Of a stretch of 64,000 bases of DNA, positions 1-8,246 are shown in pieces (position 1 is the stretch's first letter; every line of letters starts with the position of its first letter). Below the pieces are notes generated by a model. The model searched no databases, was not told where the DNA came from, and saw only the letters and a list, made by a program, of their open reading frames with translations. The stretch comes from Pseudomonadota bacterium (lineage in GTDB: Bacteria > Pseudomonadota > Gammaproteobacteria > Enterobacterales > Enterobacteriaceae). Both the position numbers and the translations under genes were made by a program. Where the stretch lies: contig JAGTSE010000028.1 in assembly GCA_018261615.1 (NCBI GenBank), positions 35,603-99,602 of the forward strand. The letters are read 5' to 3'.

Positions 1-1077
1 TCCGCGCCTGCCCGGCTGATAGCGCAGCTGGACGACCAACTGCCTTACATGAATTTTTACCGCTTCTGCCAGTTGCTGGAGCAGAGCCAGCCGGATAAAC
101 CGGTCACCGGCAGCACCTGGCAGGTTCGACATGAGCCGGTACGCTTCCGCCCCCATTCGGGGATGGGGTTCCCGGCCTCCGAAATCAAAGGGGCAGAGCC
201 ACCTGAACATCCGCACCTTCCACTCACGGTCCGCATCACGTTTATGGGGCTCTACGGCGTGGAGTCTCCGCTGCCGACGCACTATATCGATGACATCACC
301 CAGCGACGGGAAGGGTATGAAGCCACAGCCGATTTTCTCGATATCTTCAACCACCGGTTGATTGCCCAGTATTACCGCATCTGGCGTAAATACTCATACC
401 CGGCGACCTTCGAGGAAGGCGGTAAGGATAAAACCTCGCAGTACCTGCTGGGACTGGCCGGACTCGGGATTAACGGCTGCACAGACAGTATCGCGACCCC
501 GGCGTCACGCTTTCTGGCGCTGTTGCCGGTCATGCTGCTGCCGGGGCGTACCGCGGAAGGTCTGGCTTCACTGGTACGTCTGCTGGCACCCAACACGCAG
601 GCGAAAATCTGGCACCACGATAAACGTAGGGTTCCGCTCAAAAAGCCGCTGACCATGAGTGTACGTCAACCGGTCACCCTGACAAATCGTCCAGTGATGG
701 GCAACTATGCCACCGACGTGAACAGCCAGGTGCTGATGCGGCTGACAACCACGAACCAGACTGAAGTACAGGGCTGGTTACCGGGCGGTGAGCTTCACAC
801 GGACCTGATGGCGCTCCTGCATGTGTATCTTGGGTCTCGCCTGGATGTCCGTCTGCAGCTGTGTGTCGACCGTAGCCTGCTGCCGGATGCGACCATAAAC
901 ACTAAGCCTAAAGCTGGTGCAGTGCAGCTGGGCCGCACTGCTGTGATGCGGCCGCTGAATGCGGCTAACACCGCCACATACCCCAAAATCATAACCATCA
1001 ATCTTGGCCGCTATGAGCGGGTACAGGAAAATATTCACCACAGGGAGACCGATGAAGATGGCGATTACCGCTGGTAA
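1..1077 (+). CDS. tssG: T6SS baseplate protein TssG (5' end outside window)
   Basis: TssG (ImpH/VasB) is a subunit of the T6SS baseplate wedge, where it assembles with TssE, TssF and TssK in the cytoplasm. The reading frame is open to the first base of the window (codons before the ATG at 49 read SAPARLIAQLDDQLPY), so the gene starts upstream and is partial here. The residues MNFYRFCQLLEQ at position 49 are typical of the TssG N-terminal region rather than of its start. It overlaps tssJ by 26 bases and sits in the order tssG-tssJ-tssE, which supports the assignment. Composition matches the following T6SS genes. Confidence 0.9.
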   Translation, partial: SAPARLIAQLDDQLPYMNFYRFCQLLEQSQPDKPVTGSTWQVRHEPVRFRPHSGMGFPASEIKGAEPPEHPHLPLTVRITFMGLYGVESPLPTHYIDDITQRREGYEATADFLDIFNHRLIAQYYRIWRKYSYPATFEEGGKDKTSQYLLGLAGLGINGCTDSIATPASRFLALLPVMLLPGRTAEGLASLVRLLAPNTQAKIWHHDKRRVPLKKPLTMSVRQPVTLTNRPVMGNYATDVNSQVLMRLTTTNQTEVQGWLPGGELHTDLMALLHVYLGSRLDVRLQLCVDRSLLPDATINTKPKAGAVQLGRTAVMRPLNAANTATYPKIITINLGRYERVQENIHHRETDEDGDYRW

Positions 1078-1594
1078 ATTTCCTCTGGCTGCGCTGGCCG
1101 CCAGTATCACACTGATACTGGCGGGCTGTGGGCTGACTCAAAAAGTGACAGACGTCACCGTCGCTGTGACCAAATCGATTTTTTATAAGCAGGTAAAAAC
1201 GCTCCACCTTGATATCCGCGCCCGCGAGGCTGTGAACAGCAATGCTGGTGGTGTAGCGTTGTCGACGGTGGTGCGTATTTATCAGCTTAAAGACCGTAAA
1301 ACCTTCGACAGCACGGACTACCCGTCACTGTTTAAGGCTGACAGTCAGGCCATTAAAGCAGACCTGGTAGCGGAGAAAGATATCCGCCTGCAGCCGGGCG
1401 GGGCGGCCACGGTCGATATGCCGATGGCGGAAAGTGCACAGTACGTGGCGGTGGCCGGGATGTTTATGTCACCGGACCAGGTGAACAACACCTGGCGTGT
1501 GGTACTCAGTCGTGATGATCTCGATCCGGATAAGGCACGCGTCATTGAGGCAGGGAACAACCGACTGACCCTGCAGGCGCTGAAAGATGAGTGA
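1052..1594 (+). CDS. tssJ: T6SS outer-membrane lipoprotein TssJ
   Basis: TssJ (SciN) is an outer-membrane lipoprotein that anchors the TssL-TssM membrane complex of the T6SS. The start chosen is the ATG at 1052, which gives a lysine-containing signal peptide ending in the lipobox LAGC at about residues 21-24. The rest is the usual small beta-sandwich, with a VVRIYQLKD segment characteristic of the family. The gene overlaps tssG at its start and tssE at its end (8 bases), so the three are probably translationally coupled. Length (180 aa) is normal. Confidence 0.9.
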   Translation: MKMAITAGKFPLAALAASITLILAGCGLTQKVTDVTVAVTKSIFYKQVKTLHLDIRAREAVNSNAGGVALSTVVRIYQLKDRKTFDSTDYPSLFKADSQAIKADLVAEKDIRLQPGGAATVDMPMAESAQYVAVAGMFMSPDQVNNTWRVVLSRDDLDPDKARVIEAGNNRLTLQALKDE

Positions 1595-2039
1595 GTCATC
1601 CCGTCCTTCACTGTATGAAATGCTCTACGGCAACTTTACCGGTGGCCTCGACCTCAATCAGATCAGCGAAGAAAATCAGGTCATCCTGTCAGTTCTGGAT
1701 AATATGCAACGTATCCTAAACTGTCGTGCCGGAACGTTGGCACATTTACCTGATTACGGCCTGCCGGATATGACTAAAATCCTGCAGGGGATGCCGGGAA
1801 CGGCCCATGAGCTTATGGGCACCCTGTCTGCTGTTCTGCTCAAATATGAGCCACGTCTGAAAAAAATAACTGTTGTCCTGCTGGAACAGAACATCCCCGG
1901 AGAACTGCGCTATGCCATTGATGCTGAACTCAAAGGTGTTGGCCTGGTGCGCTATGGCACCGAGTTTATGCCCGAAGGGCGGGTATTACTCCGACATTTG
2001 AAGAACCAGCAGTATCTCTACACGACACCCCGTCAGTAA
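1587..2039 (+). CDS. tssE: T6SS baseplate protein TssE (gp25-like)
   Basis: TssE is the gp25-like baseplate component that starts sheath assembly. The 150-aa protein has the family layout: SLYEMLYGNFTG at the N-terminus, then an LPDYGLPDM segment at about residues 53-61, and EPRL followed by a beta-strand region in the C-terminal half. The ATG at 1587 overlaps the end of tssJ. After the gene comes a 178-base gap holding only a possible tiny reading frame, so TssE may be the last of the strictly overlapping genes in this block. Confidence 0.88.
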   Translation: MSESSRPSLYEMLYGNFTGGLDLNQISEENQVILSVLDNMQRILNCRAGTLAHLPDYGLPDMTKILQGMPGTAHELMGTLSAVLLKYEPRLKKITVVLLEQNIPGELRYAIDAELKGVGLVRYGTEFMPEGRVLLRHLKNQQYLYTTPRQ

Positions 2040-2053
2040 GGCCTGATAGCACC

Positions 2054-2149
2054 ATGTCAGTAAAATCACAGTTCCTCAAAAAATTGCAGGCCAGACAACC
2101 TGCACCGGCTCCCACAACCAGAGCCAGAGTTTCTGCAGAACCTTCATAA
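2054..2149 (+). CDS. Possible 31-aa peptide between T6SS genes
   Basis: An ATG 15 bases after the tssE stop opens a 31-codon frame rich in K, A, P and R (it begins MSVKSQFLKKLQARQ). No domain is recognisable. From about 2150 the frame of the next gene is also open for some 20 codons before its ATG, so the stretch could be the remnant of a longer gene that has shifted frame. It may equally be untranslated spacer. Confidence 0.2.
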   Translation: MSVKSQFLKKLQARQPAPAPTTRARVSAEPS

Positions 2150-2216
2150 GCAGAAAGCGAACCCGCATACACAATCATTTTCCACCGCTTCAGATACGTC
2201 AGATGGACAACTGGTC

Positions 2217-3608
2217 ATGAATGACACCACCCAACGTAAAATCAAAACCGGTGGCGACCCGCGCACACTACCGGATTATGCCGCCCTGCGCGATGAACTG
2301 AGTAAGCTGACACACCCGGCGCGTCCTGATGTGAACTGGCATTATGTCGAAAAACTATGCCTCTCACTGTTTGAACAAAACGGTGTGGAGCTACAGACAG
2401 TGGCCTGGTATACGCTGGCCCGCACGCAGTTGGCCGGATTATTCGGTCTCAATGAAGGTCTGGCAATACTGGAAGCCCTAATAAGCCACCAGTGGGGTGC
2501 GCTGTGGCCTCAGCCTGTACATGCCCGTATGGGAATCCTCAGCAGTCTGAGTCAGCGTCTGCAGCAACTGATGCGTATGATCCCGCTGAATTACAGTGAC
2601 CTCAGCCAGCTTTATCGCGCAGAGCAACTGCTTACCAGTCTGGGGGGCATGTTACAGCGTCTGGAACTTAACCACCTGAGCCAGCTTGATATCCTGCGTA
2701 CCCTGATGCACAACAGTGCTGTCCGGCTGGAAAACAGCGATGAAACAACCAGCACCGGGCCGGACATTCAGTCTGGTATCGTGTTATCTGCCACCGTGAT
2801 GAATGGCGCGGGAATATCAACAGGCTCCTGTGCCGGTAGCCCGTCTGAAGATATCCGGGCGCCGGACAGCGCAGTAAAGTGGGTATACGTTGCGCAGCCA
2901 GAACGCCAGGTGAATGTGGCGGTGCTGCCGGCAATGCCCACTCTGGCAAAACCATGGAAATCCTTCGCTGCCGGGATGTGTACCATGCTGGTGGTCAGCG
3001 TCGTCGCAGTGTGGAGCTGGCAGTATCTTCACCGGCCAGACCCGCTACAGACTCAGCTTGCAGCATCCCTGGCTCCATTACCCGCAATACTTACGCCGGA
3101 ACAACTGGAAATGTTGCGTCAGCAATCCCTGTTACCACAAACGGTGATTGCACAAACACAACAACAGATTGCCTGGCTGGATAAATTACCTCCTGACTGG
3201 AACATCGCTTACAGCAAAAAACTCACCGAACAGGCTCAGACGCTGTGGCCGGAGCAGGCTAAATCCATGGCATTACACTGGCAGCAGCAACTTAATGCTG
3301 CCGCATTGCCGACAGAGCAACTGAATGGCTGGTATCAGGGAATGACGACGCTACAAAAACTGAGTGACAGGCTGAACGGGCTGGATGAGCAGAAAGGAAA
3401 ATACATGACGGTTAGTGAGCTGAAATCAGTGGTCTTTTCCACCATGCAGGCATTTAATCAATCCATACCGGCTGAAGAGCAACTGCGGGTATTGTCAGAA
3501 AACCCTGCTGGAGTACCTTTACCTGCCGCTGCGAGGTCTCAACTGGAGGTGCATCTGAAACAACTGGCTGCCCGCTATGCTGAAATAAAACAGAATGCAT
3601 CAGAGTAA
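2217..3608 (+). CDS. vasL: VasL-like T6SS-associated protein (ImpA N-terminal domain)
   Basis: This 463-aa protein starts with an ImpA/TssA-type N-terminal domain: GGDPRTLPDYAALRDELSK is the hallmark, at about residues 12-30, and the domain runs to about residue 160. A single membrane segment follows near residues 247-270 (MCTMLVVSVVAVW), then a helical C-terminal region. This architecture, ImpA domain plus membrane segment plus VasL C-terminal domain, distinguishes VasL from soluble TssA, the baseplate/sheath-priming protein. Its exact T6SS role is not settled. It is the last intact T6SS gene before the tRNA-Phe junction. Confidence 0.8.
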   Translation: MNDTTQRKIKTGGDPRTLPDYAALRDELSKLTHPARPDVNWHYVEKLCLSLFEQNGVELQTVAWYTLARTQLAGLFGLNEGLAILEALISHQWGALWPQPVHARMGILSSLSQRLQQLMRMIPLNYSDLSQLYRAEQLLTSLGGMLQRLELNHLSQLDILRTLMHNSAVRLENSDETTSTGPDIQSGIVLSATVMNGAGISTGSCAGSPSEDIRAPDSAVKWVYVAQPERQVNVAVLPAMPTLAKPWKSFAAGMCTMLVVSVVAVWSWQYLHRPDPLQTQLAASLAPLPAILTPEQLEMLRQQSLLPQTVIAQTQQQIAWLDKLPPDWNIAYSKKLTEQAQTLWPEQAKSMALHWQQQLNAAALPTEQLNGWYQGMTTLQKLSDRLNGLDEQKGKYMTVSELKSVVFSTMQAFNQSIPAEEQLRVLSENPAGVPLPAAARSQLEVHLKQLAARYAEIKQNASE

Positions 3609-3841
3609 GAATAGTGCGAAGAATTGTCGGTGATTCAGTCCGTTACCGTAATAAACGCGCAAGATGGGCTGCTGGCGCTCTGATCTTTCTGGAAAAATAA
3701 ATATTCGTCTATGCCAGTTGCTGAGATTGCCGACTGGCTGGGGGGAATTTCAGGCGCGGTAGGGTTGATGGCTGGTAAGCTCGGATGTCGAAAAAAGAAA
3801 AATGCACCGTGGAGTAATGTTGAAATGGAGATTATTCGTGG
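3609..3841. other. Spacer at the T6SS/tRNA-Phe junction
   Basis: This stretch between the VasL-like gene and the integrase remnant holds no recognisable gene. A 54-codon frame starts at 3711 (MPVAEIADWLGG..., with glycine-rich and then lysine-rich parts) and ends at 3875. It runs into the integrase remnant on the opposite strand, so it looks like a decayed or chance frame left by earlier island turnover. Confidence 0.4.
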
Positions 3842-3925
3842 TCAGTATTCCTTGGGAGCCAATGTGAGGTTATAAGGTTTTTCATCCGGTTTAGCTGCAC
3901 GGATTTTTGCGTCAGTGAGCGCCAT
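3842..3925 (-). pseudogene. N-terminal remnant of a P4-type tyrosine integrase
   Basis: Read on the minus strand, an ATG at 3925 preceded by a good ribosome binding site (CAGGAG) starts MALTDAKIRAAKPDEKPYNL, the conserved beginning of P4-like integrases (DUF4102 arm-binding domain). The similarity ends after about 21 codons and a stop follows at 3842. The position, about 175 bases downstream of the tRNA-Phe 3' end and in the same orientation as the tRNA, is where island integrases lie. I read it as the stub of an integrase from another island that used this same tRNA. Confidence 0.75.
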
Positions 3926-4064
3926 TAGCGGGGTCTCCTGATAGTAAAAAGGGGTATTATACCCTCAGTTGTACCCGTGCAAGGTACTTGATGCGGGTTG
4001 AAGTTGATTGAGTTGGGTGGAGTTAAGATATTGTAGAGGTGCTGATTTCGACAGGCTCAGAAAG

Positions 4065-4092
4065 CAAAAACCCGCCTTGTGGGCGGGTTCTT
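4065..4092 (-). terminator. Terminator of the tRNA-Phe gene
   Basis: A GC-rich hairpin (AACCCGCC, loop TTGT, GGGCGGGTT) lies just downstream, in the minus direction, of the tRNA-Phe 3' end and is followed by a T run on the minus strand. It is the native terminator of the tRNA gene, kept on the chromosomal side of the ICE junction. Confidence 0.75.
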
Positions 4093-4100
4093 TAGAATAG

Positions 4101-4150
4101 TGGTGCCCGGACTCGGAATCGAACCAAGGACACGGGGATTTTCAATCCCC
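4101..4150 (-). other. ICE attachment site: tRNA-Phe 3' fragment
   Basis: On the minus strand these bases match the 3' part of enterobacterial tRNA-Phe, from the GGGGATTGAAAATCCCC anticodon arm through the T arm to CCA. The match stops at 4150: the 5' third of a tRNA (D arm and acceptor 5' strand) is absent and unrelated sequence leads into parA. This is what one attachment-site copy looks like after insertion at the tRNA 3' end. The complete tRNA-Phe should lie at the other, integrase-proximal end, outside the window. Confidence 0.88.
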
Positions 4151-4190
4151 GTGTTTATGGAAAGCAGTGAAGTGAGCAATCGTTCTCATC

Positions 4191-4206
4191 TGAATAATGT
4201 TATTCA
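4191..4206. promoter_or_regulatory. Inverted repeat before parA
   Basis: A perfect 7-bp inverted repeat, TGAATAA-TG-TTATTCA, ends 9 bases before the parA ATG and abuts its ribosome binding region. The position suggests an operator for autoregulation of the parA operon, or a translation-inhibiting hairpin. No protein is known to bind it. Confidence 0.4.
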
Positions 4207-4215
4207 GGTGACGAA

Positions 4216-5100
4216 ATGCATTCAAAAACGAAAGTTGTCCCCGTAGTTTCTACCAAAGGTGGTGAGGGGAAATCAACCCAGGCCGCTAATCTCGCCGGTT
4301 TTCTCGCCGATGCAGGCATAAAAACCCTCATTATTGACGGAGACCATGCTCAGCCTACTGCCAGCAGTATCTACCCATTAGCATATGAAGCACCCTGTGG
4401 CCTATACGAACTGCTCATGCAGACCGTAGACCTCTCTAAAGCCGAAAACATTATTTCCCGAACCGAGATCGATAATCTTGACGTCATCGTCTCCAACGAC
4501 CCCCGAAACCTTTTACCAACCTATATGCTCAATGTTCCTGACGGACGCGTGCGTCTTCGCAATGCACTGTCAAATCAGGTTTTCAGTCAGTATGACGTTA
4601 TTTTGATTGATTCACAGGGTTCACGTTCAGTGATGTCCGAACTGATTATTCTTGCCGCTACCGGCGAAATGATTGGGATGGTTAAACCTGTTCTGCCGGA
4701 TGTGCGTGAATTTATGCGTGGCACTGTAGCTCTGATGGAAGAACTGATCCCGTATATGGCTTTTGGTATCAGTCTCCCGCGCATACATATGCTGGTTAAT
4801 TGTATGGATTATACGCTTCTCGCGAAAACCACAGTTGAACAGGCCGAAAACATCATAGTAAGCGGCGATTACAGTCAGCATGCAGATAAAATCGTCATCG
4901 ATATGCTCCAGACCCGCATTTATGACCTGGACGTTTATAAGCAGGGGCATGCAGCAGGTCAGCCAGTACACCGCCTTGAGAAGAAAACCAGCCGTAAAAG
5001 CGATTCCGCATTTGACTCTATGTACGGCCTCGCCTGCGAGCTGTTCCCTGAATGGGTAAGCCTTTTCGATACGCTGGCAAAGGGAGGTGAGCGTGTCTGA
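4216..5100 (+). CDS. parA: ParA-family partition ATPase
   Basis: A 294-aa ParA/MinD-type ATPase with the deviant Walker A motif KGGEGKST at residues 14-21 and the ILIDSQGS Walker B region near residue 130. In ICEs of this class ParA (Soj) helps maintain the excised circular form, probably with the ParB-like protein encoded next. It is the gene nearest the attachment site, as in PAPI-1 and SPI-7. Its stop overlaps the start of the downstream dnaB-parB gene, so the two are co-transcribed and probably translationally coupled. Confidence 0.92.
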   Translation: MHSKTKVVPVVSTKGGEGKSTQAANLAGFLADAGIKTLIIDGDHAQPTASSIYPLAYEAPCGLYELLMQTVDLSKAENIISRTEIDNLDVIVSNDPRNLLPTYMLNVPDGRVRLRNALSNQVFSQYDVILIDSQGSRSVMSELIILAATGEMIGMVKPVLPDVREFMRGTVALMEELIPYMAFGISLPRIHMLVNCMDYTLLAKTTVEQAENIIVSGDYSQHADKIVIDMLQTRIYDLDVYKQGHAAGQPVHRLEKKTSRKSDSAFDSMYGLACELFPEWVSLFDTLAKGGERV

Positions 5101-7996
5101 CGATCGCAGAAATATTCCGGGGATTTTTTCCCCTGATGCTGAACAGTCTGTCATCGGGGGGCTGATGCTGGATAACGACCGCTGGGATGAAGTGGCACTC
5201 CGTCTGAGTGCTGATGATTTTTTCCAGAAAGTCCATAAAGTTATCTATCAGGAAATGACACGTCTGGTTGCGGCAGGAAAGCCGATTGACCTGATTACGC
5301 TCTCGGAGAGTATCGAAAGTCGCGGTAAAGATGCCCTTGAGCAACTGGGAGGTTTTGCCTACCTGGCCGAGCTCAGTAAAAACACCCCGAGCGCGGCAAA
5401 TATCGTTGCGTACTGTGACATTGTGGCAAGAACCAGCCGGGCACGGCAGTTGGCCTCCATAGGCGCTGAAATCACCGAATCAGTAAGGACACCCGGCACC
5501 GATATTGACAGGGTGATGGAGACCGCCGAGCAGAAAATTACCCGTCTGGCAGAGTGTGGAGAACCTGAGCAGGGTGTCACGCTGATTGATGGTCTGGAAA
5601 AACTGCTTCCGGAGCTGGAGCGGCGGTGCAATGTGCCGGATGGTATCACCGGCACGCCAACCGGGTTTGATGAGTTTGACCGTATGACCAGCGGTCTGCA
5701 GGCGGGCGACCTGGTGCTTATCGCGGCGCGTCCATCGATGGGGAAAACTGCCTTTCTAATCAGCCTCCTGCTCAACTCATTGCTGAAAAAAATAGATTCT
5801 CATGGTCAGTTTTACAGCCTTGAACAGCCCACCGAGCAGATCGTGATGCGCATGGTCGCTTTACTGGGGAATGTAGACCTCACCCATCTCAAAAGTGGTC
5901 TGATGGATGATGAGGACTGGGCGCGGGTTTCAAATGCCTATGCGCTGATGACCGGCGATATCAAAGATCGCCTCATTATTGATGATACCGGCTCGCTGAC
6001 ACCGGCGATGCTGCGTATCCGTGCCCGGCGCAATGCCCGTCGCTATGGTCACCCTTCGATTATCGGGCTTGATTATCTGCAACTGATGCGCTGCCCGGAG
6101 CAGGAAAACCGTACGCAGGAAATTTCGGAAATCTCACGGTCACTGAAAGCGCTGGCCAAAGAGATGGGGTGTCCGGTGGTGGCGCTGTCACAGCTGAACC
6201 GCCAGCTGGAAAGTCGTGCTGACAAACGTCCAAACAATGGTGATCTGCGGGATTCCGGTGCGCTGGAGCAGGATGCTGGGGAGGTGTGCATGAGCAACGT
6301 CCGTAATATTAATCTCGGCGCGGCCATGCTGCAGCGGGGCAAAACGCCGGCTCAGGGGGATGCGGTTCCCGCCGCAGTCCCCCTGCCGGTCAGCGAAATG
6401 GCCATGGTACTCACGCTCGATCAGCTGCGACCAAACCCGGATAACCCGCGTAAAGGTCGTAATCCGCGGTATGAGGAGATCAAAGCCTCCGTTCGCGCAC
6501 GCGGACTGGATTCCATTCCCAAGGTGACACGCGATCCGGACGGTGAAGACGTTTATATCTTCAGTGACGGAGGAAATACCCGGTATCAGATCCTGTGTGA
6601 GCTATGGCAGGAAACCGGTGATGAGCGTTTCTATCGTGTTCACACCATTTTTAAACCGTGGCCTGGCCGGTTGAAATGTCTTGTCGGGCACCTGGCAGAA
6701 AATGAGGTCCGTGGAGAGCTTACCTATATAGATAAAGCGTTTGGTGTACACAGTGCCAGAGCCATTCAGGAAGAGCTGATGGGGCGCCCTGTGACACTGA
6801 GAGAACTGTCAGAATTATTAAATAATGAAGGTTATCCGATTGATAATTCGACCATCAGCAGGATGGAGGATACATTAAAATATCTCTGGCCCTGTTTCCC
6901 AACCTTGCTCAACAGTGGTCTGGCACGTCTGCAGGTGCTGTCGCTGCTGCGCATCCGTTCCCAGGCAGGAAAGGTCTGGTCGCAGTTCGCGCATAAGTCC
7001 TCCCCGCAGTGTTCGTTCGATCAGGTCTTTGAGGCGAGTTGCCAGGGGTTTGACGATCCTGACAGTTATGCATATGAGACATTCCGTGATGAGTTTATCG
7101 GTCAGCTGGTTAAGGCGCTGCCACATCCCAGTCTGAACTATGACCGCTGGCTGATTGAGCTGGACCCCCGCGAGCAGAAACGCCGTGAACAGTTTGGTGA
7201 GCCGCCTCCGCTGCCCCTACTGACGCCACCACCGGAAAGAGCGGCAGGTCGTGAACCCCCGGAGCCTCAGGTGGCTGTCCTGCCTCCGGATACTGCATCT
7301 GAAACGCCGGTCACGGGACTTCGCAGCGGCACGCTGACCACACCCGGACGCCCGGAGCCGGCACCGGAACTGCCCGCAGATGCTGAACTGCCTGTGAACG
7401 CACTGATGACCGCCGGCAGTGAACCACGTCGTGAAGTACAGAATGATCTGTTTGGCGGACGGCCGGTCATTTCCGGCGAAACGGCTGACCCTGACAGCAT
7501 TTCTCTCCCTGATTTCAGCCCGGGCACACTGATGTCAGCATTTGGCGAGGAGAATGCGTCCCCGGCAGCGTCCGTCAGTTCGGTCGCCTTTGCCGCAACC
7601 GGACTTGAGCCCGTCAGTGATATCTGGCACATCCCGGCACTCCAGGATGATATTGAGCACCTGCAGGATATGGCTTACCGGCTTGTCTTCGAGATTGCTG
7701 AGGCGATGGGCTGCGCGGACAATGTGCGGGAGGATAAAAACCCTCAGTCAGCAGGCTTTGCCGTCTCCGAGACCGGCAGCGAATTTGTCCTCTTCCTGGC
7801 GGGCCTGTCCGGCTCGCTCCCCAACAGGCAGTTCAATATGTTTATGTTCTGCCTGAATTTCTTCGGTTCTCAGTCACCGGCTGACATGGCCGTATTCGAC
7901 GATATCACGGTCGTGAAAACAATGCGCCTTTTCCGCGTTATCCGCCGTCTGCGTGAGCTGCAGCGACTCGCTGCGAAAGGAGGGGAAAATGTCTGA
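5093..7996 (+). CDS. DnaB helicase-ParB fusion protein
   Basis: One open frame encodes two proteins that are normally separate. Residues 1 to about 398 are DnaB replicative helicase: an N-terminal primase-binding domain, Walker A ARPSMGKTAF near residue 224, and the conserved GDLRDSGALEQDA segment. DnaB sequence stops there, so the last roughly 60 residues of the RecA-like core are missing. From residue 400 a ParB-family ICE protein follows, with RPNPDNPRKG and the SDGGNTRYQIL region, a helix-turn-helix region and a Pro-rich linker. A ribosome binding site (GGGGAGGT) and ATG at 6290, in frame, mark the old parB start. The GTG at 5093 has the better-placed Shine-Dalgarno; a GTG at 5087 is the alternative. 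Confidence 0.88.
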   Translation: MSDDRRNIPGIFSPDAEQSVIGGLMLDNDRWDEVALRLSADDFFQKVHKVIYQEMTRLVAAGKPIDLITLSESIESRGKDALEQLGGFAYLAELSKNTPSAANIVAYCDIVARTSRARQLASIGAEITESVRTPGTDIDRVMETAEQKITRLAECGEPEQGVTLIDGLEKLLPELERRCNVPDGITGTPTGFDEFDRMTSGLQAGDLVLIAARPSMGKTAFLISLLLNSLLKKIDSHGQFYSLEQPTEQIVMRMVALLGNVDLTHLKSGLMDDEDWARVSNAYALMTGDIKDRLIIDDTGSLTPAMLRIRARRNARRYGHPSIIGLDYLQLMRCPEQENRTQEISEISRSLKALAKEMGCPVVALSQLNRQLESRADKRPNNGDLRDSGALEQDAGEVCMSNVRNINLGAAMLQRGKTPAQGDAVPAAVPLPVSEMAMVLTLDQLRPNPDNPRKGRNPRYEEIKASVRARGLDSIPKVTRDPDGEDVYIFSDGGNTRYQILCELWQETGDERFYRVHTIFKPWPGRLKCLVGHLAENEVRGELTYIDKAFGVHSARAIQEELMGRPVTLRELSELLNNEGYPIDNSTISRMEDTLKYLWPCFPTLLNSGLARLQVLSLLRIRSQAGKVWSQFAHKSSPQCSFDQVFEASCQGFDDPDSYAYETFRDEFIGQLVKALPHPSLNYDRWLIELDPREQKRREQFGEPPPLPLLTPPPERAAGREPPEPQVAVLPPDTASETPVTGLRSGTLTTPGRPEPAPELPADAELPVNALMTAGSEPRREVQNDLFGGRPVISGETADPDSISLPDFSPGTLMSAFGEENASPAASVSSVAFAATGLEPVSDIWHIPALQDDIEHLQDMAYRLVFEIAEAMGCADNVREDKNPQSAGFAVSETGSEFVLFLAGLSGSLPNRQFNMFMFCLNFFGSQSPADMAVFDDITVVKTMRLFRVIRRLRELQRLAAKGGENV

Positions 7997-8246
7997 TGAT
8001 CTGAATGACGAAATGGCCCAGGCCAGTACGGCTCTGTTCATCCAGCACGGCATCGATGCCATCCGGGCAAAGGTAAACTCTGCAACACCGTCAAAAGCCT
8101 TCTGCGAATGCTGCGGTGCGGCTATTCCGGTTGCCCGTCAGCTTGCGGTTCCGGGCGTGGAGCTCTGTGCCGGTTGTCAGGAGGTAAAAGAGATGAAAAA
8201 CCGTCACCGGGCTGACGGTGGCAGGGGGATGCGCCATGTCGGATAA
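7989..8246 (+). CDS. TraR/DksA-type zinc finger protein
   Basis: An 85-aa protein with a four-cysteine zinc finger, CECC at about residues 38-41 and CAGC at about 60-63, followed by QEVKEMK. This is the TraR/DksA finger seen in small phage, plasmid and ICE regulators that bind the RNA polymerase secondary channel. The helical N-terminal part is short, as in TraR. The ATG at 7989 overlaps the dnaB-parB stop by 8 bases and has a strong site upstream (AAAGGAGGGG). It may modulate transcription of the host or the element. Confidence 0.8.
   Translation: MSDDLNDEMAQASTALFIQHGIDAIRAKVNSATPSKAFCECCGAAIPVARQLAVPGVELCAGCQEVKEMKNRHRADGGRGMRHVG

Noticed and set aside
4101..4150. Functional tRNA-Phe gene
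   Set aside because: Only the 3' two-thirds match; the D arm and 5' acceptor strand are absent, so it is an attachment-site copy.
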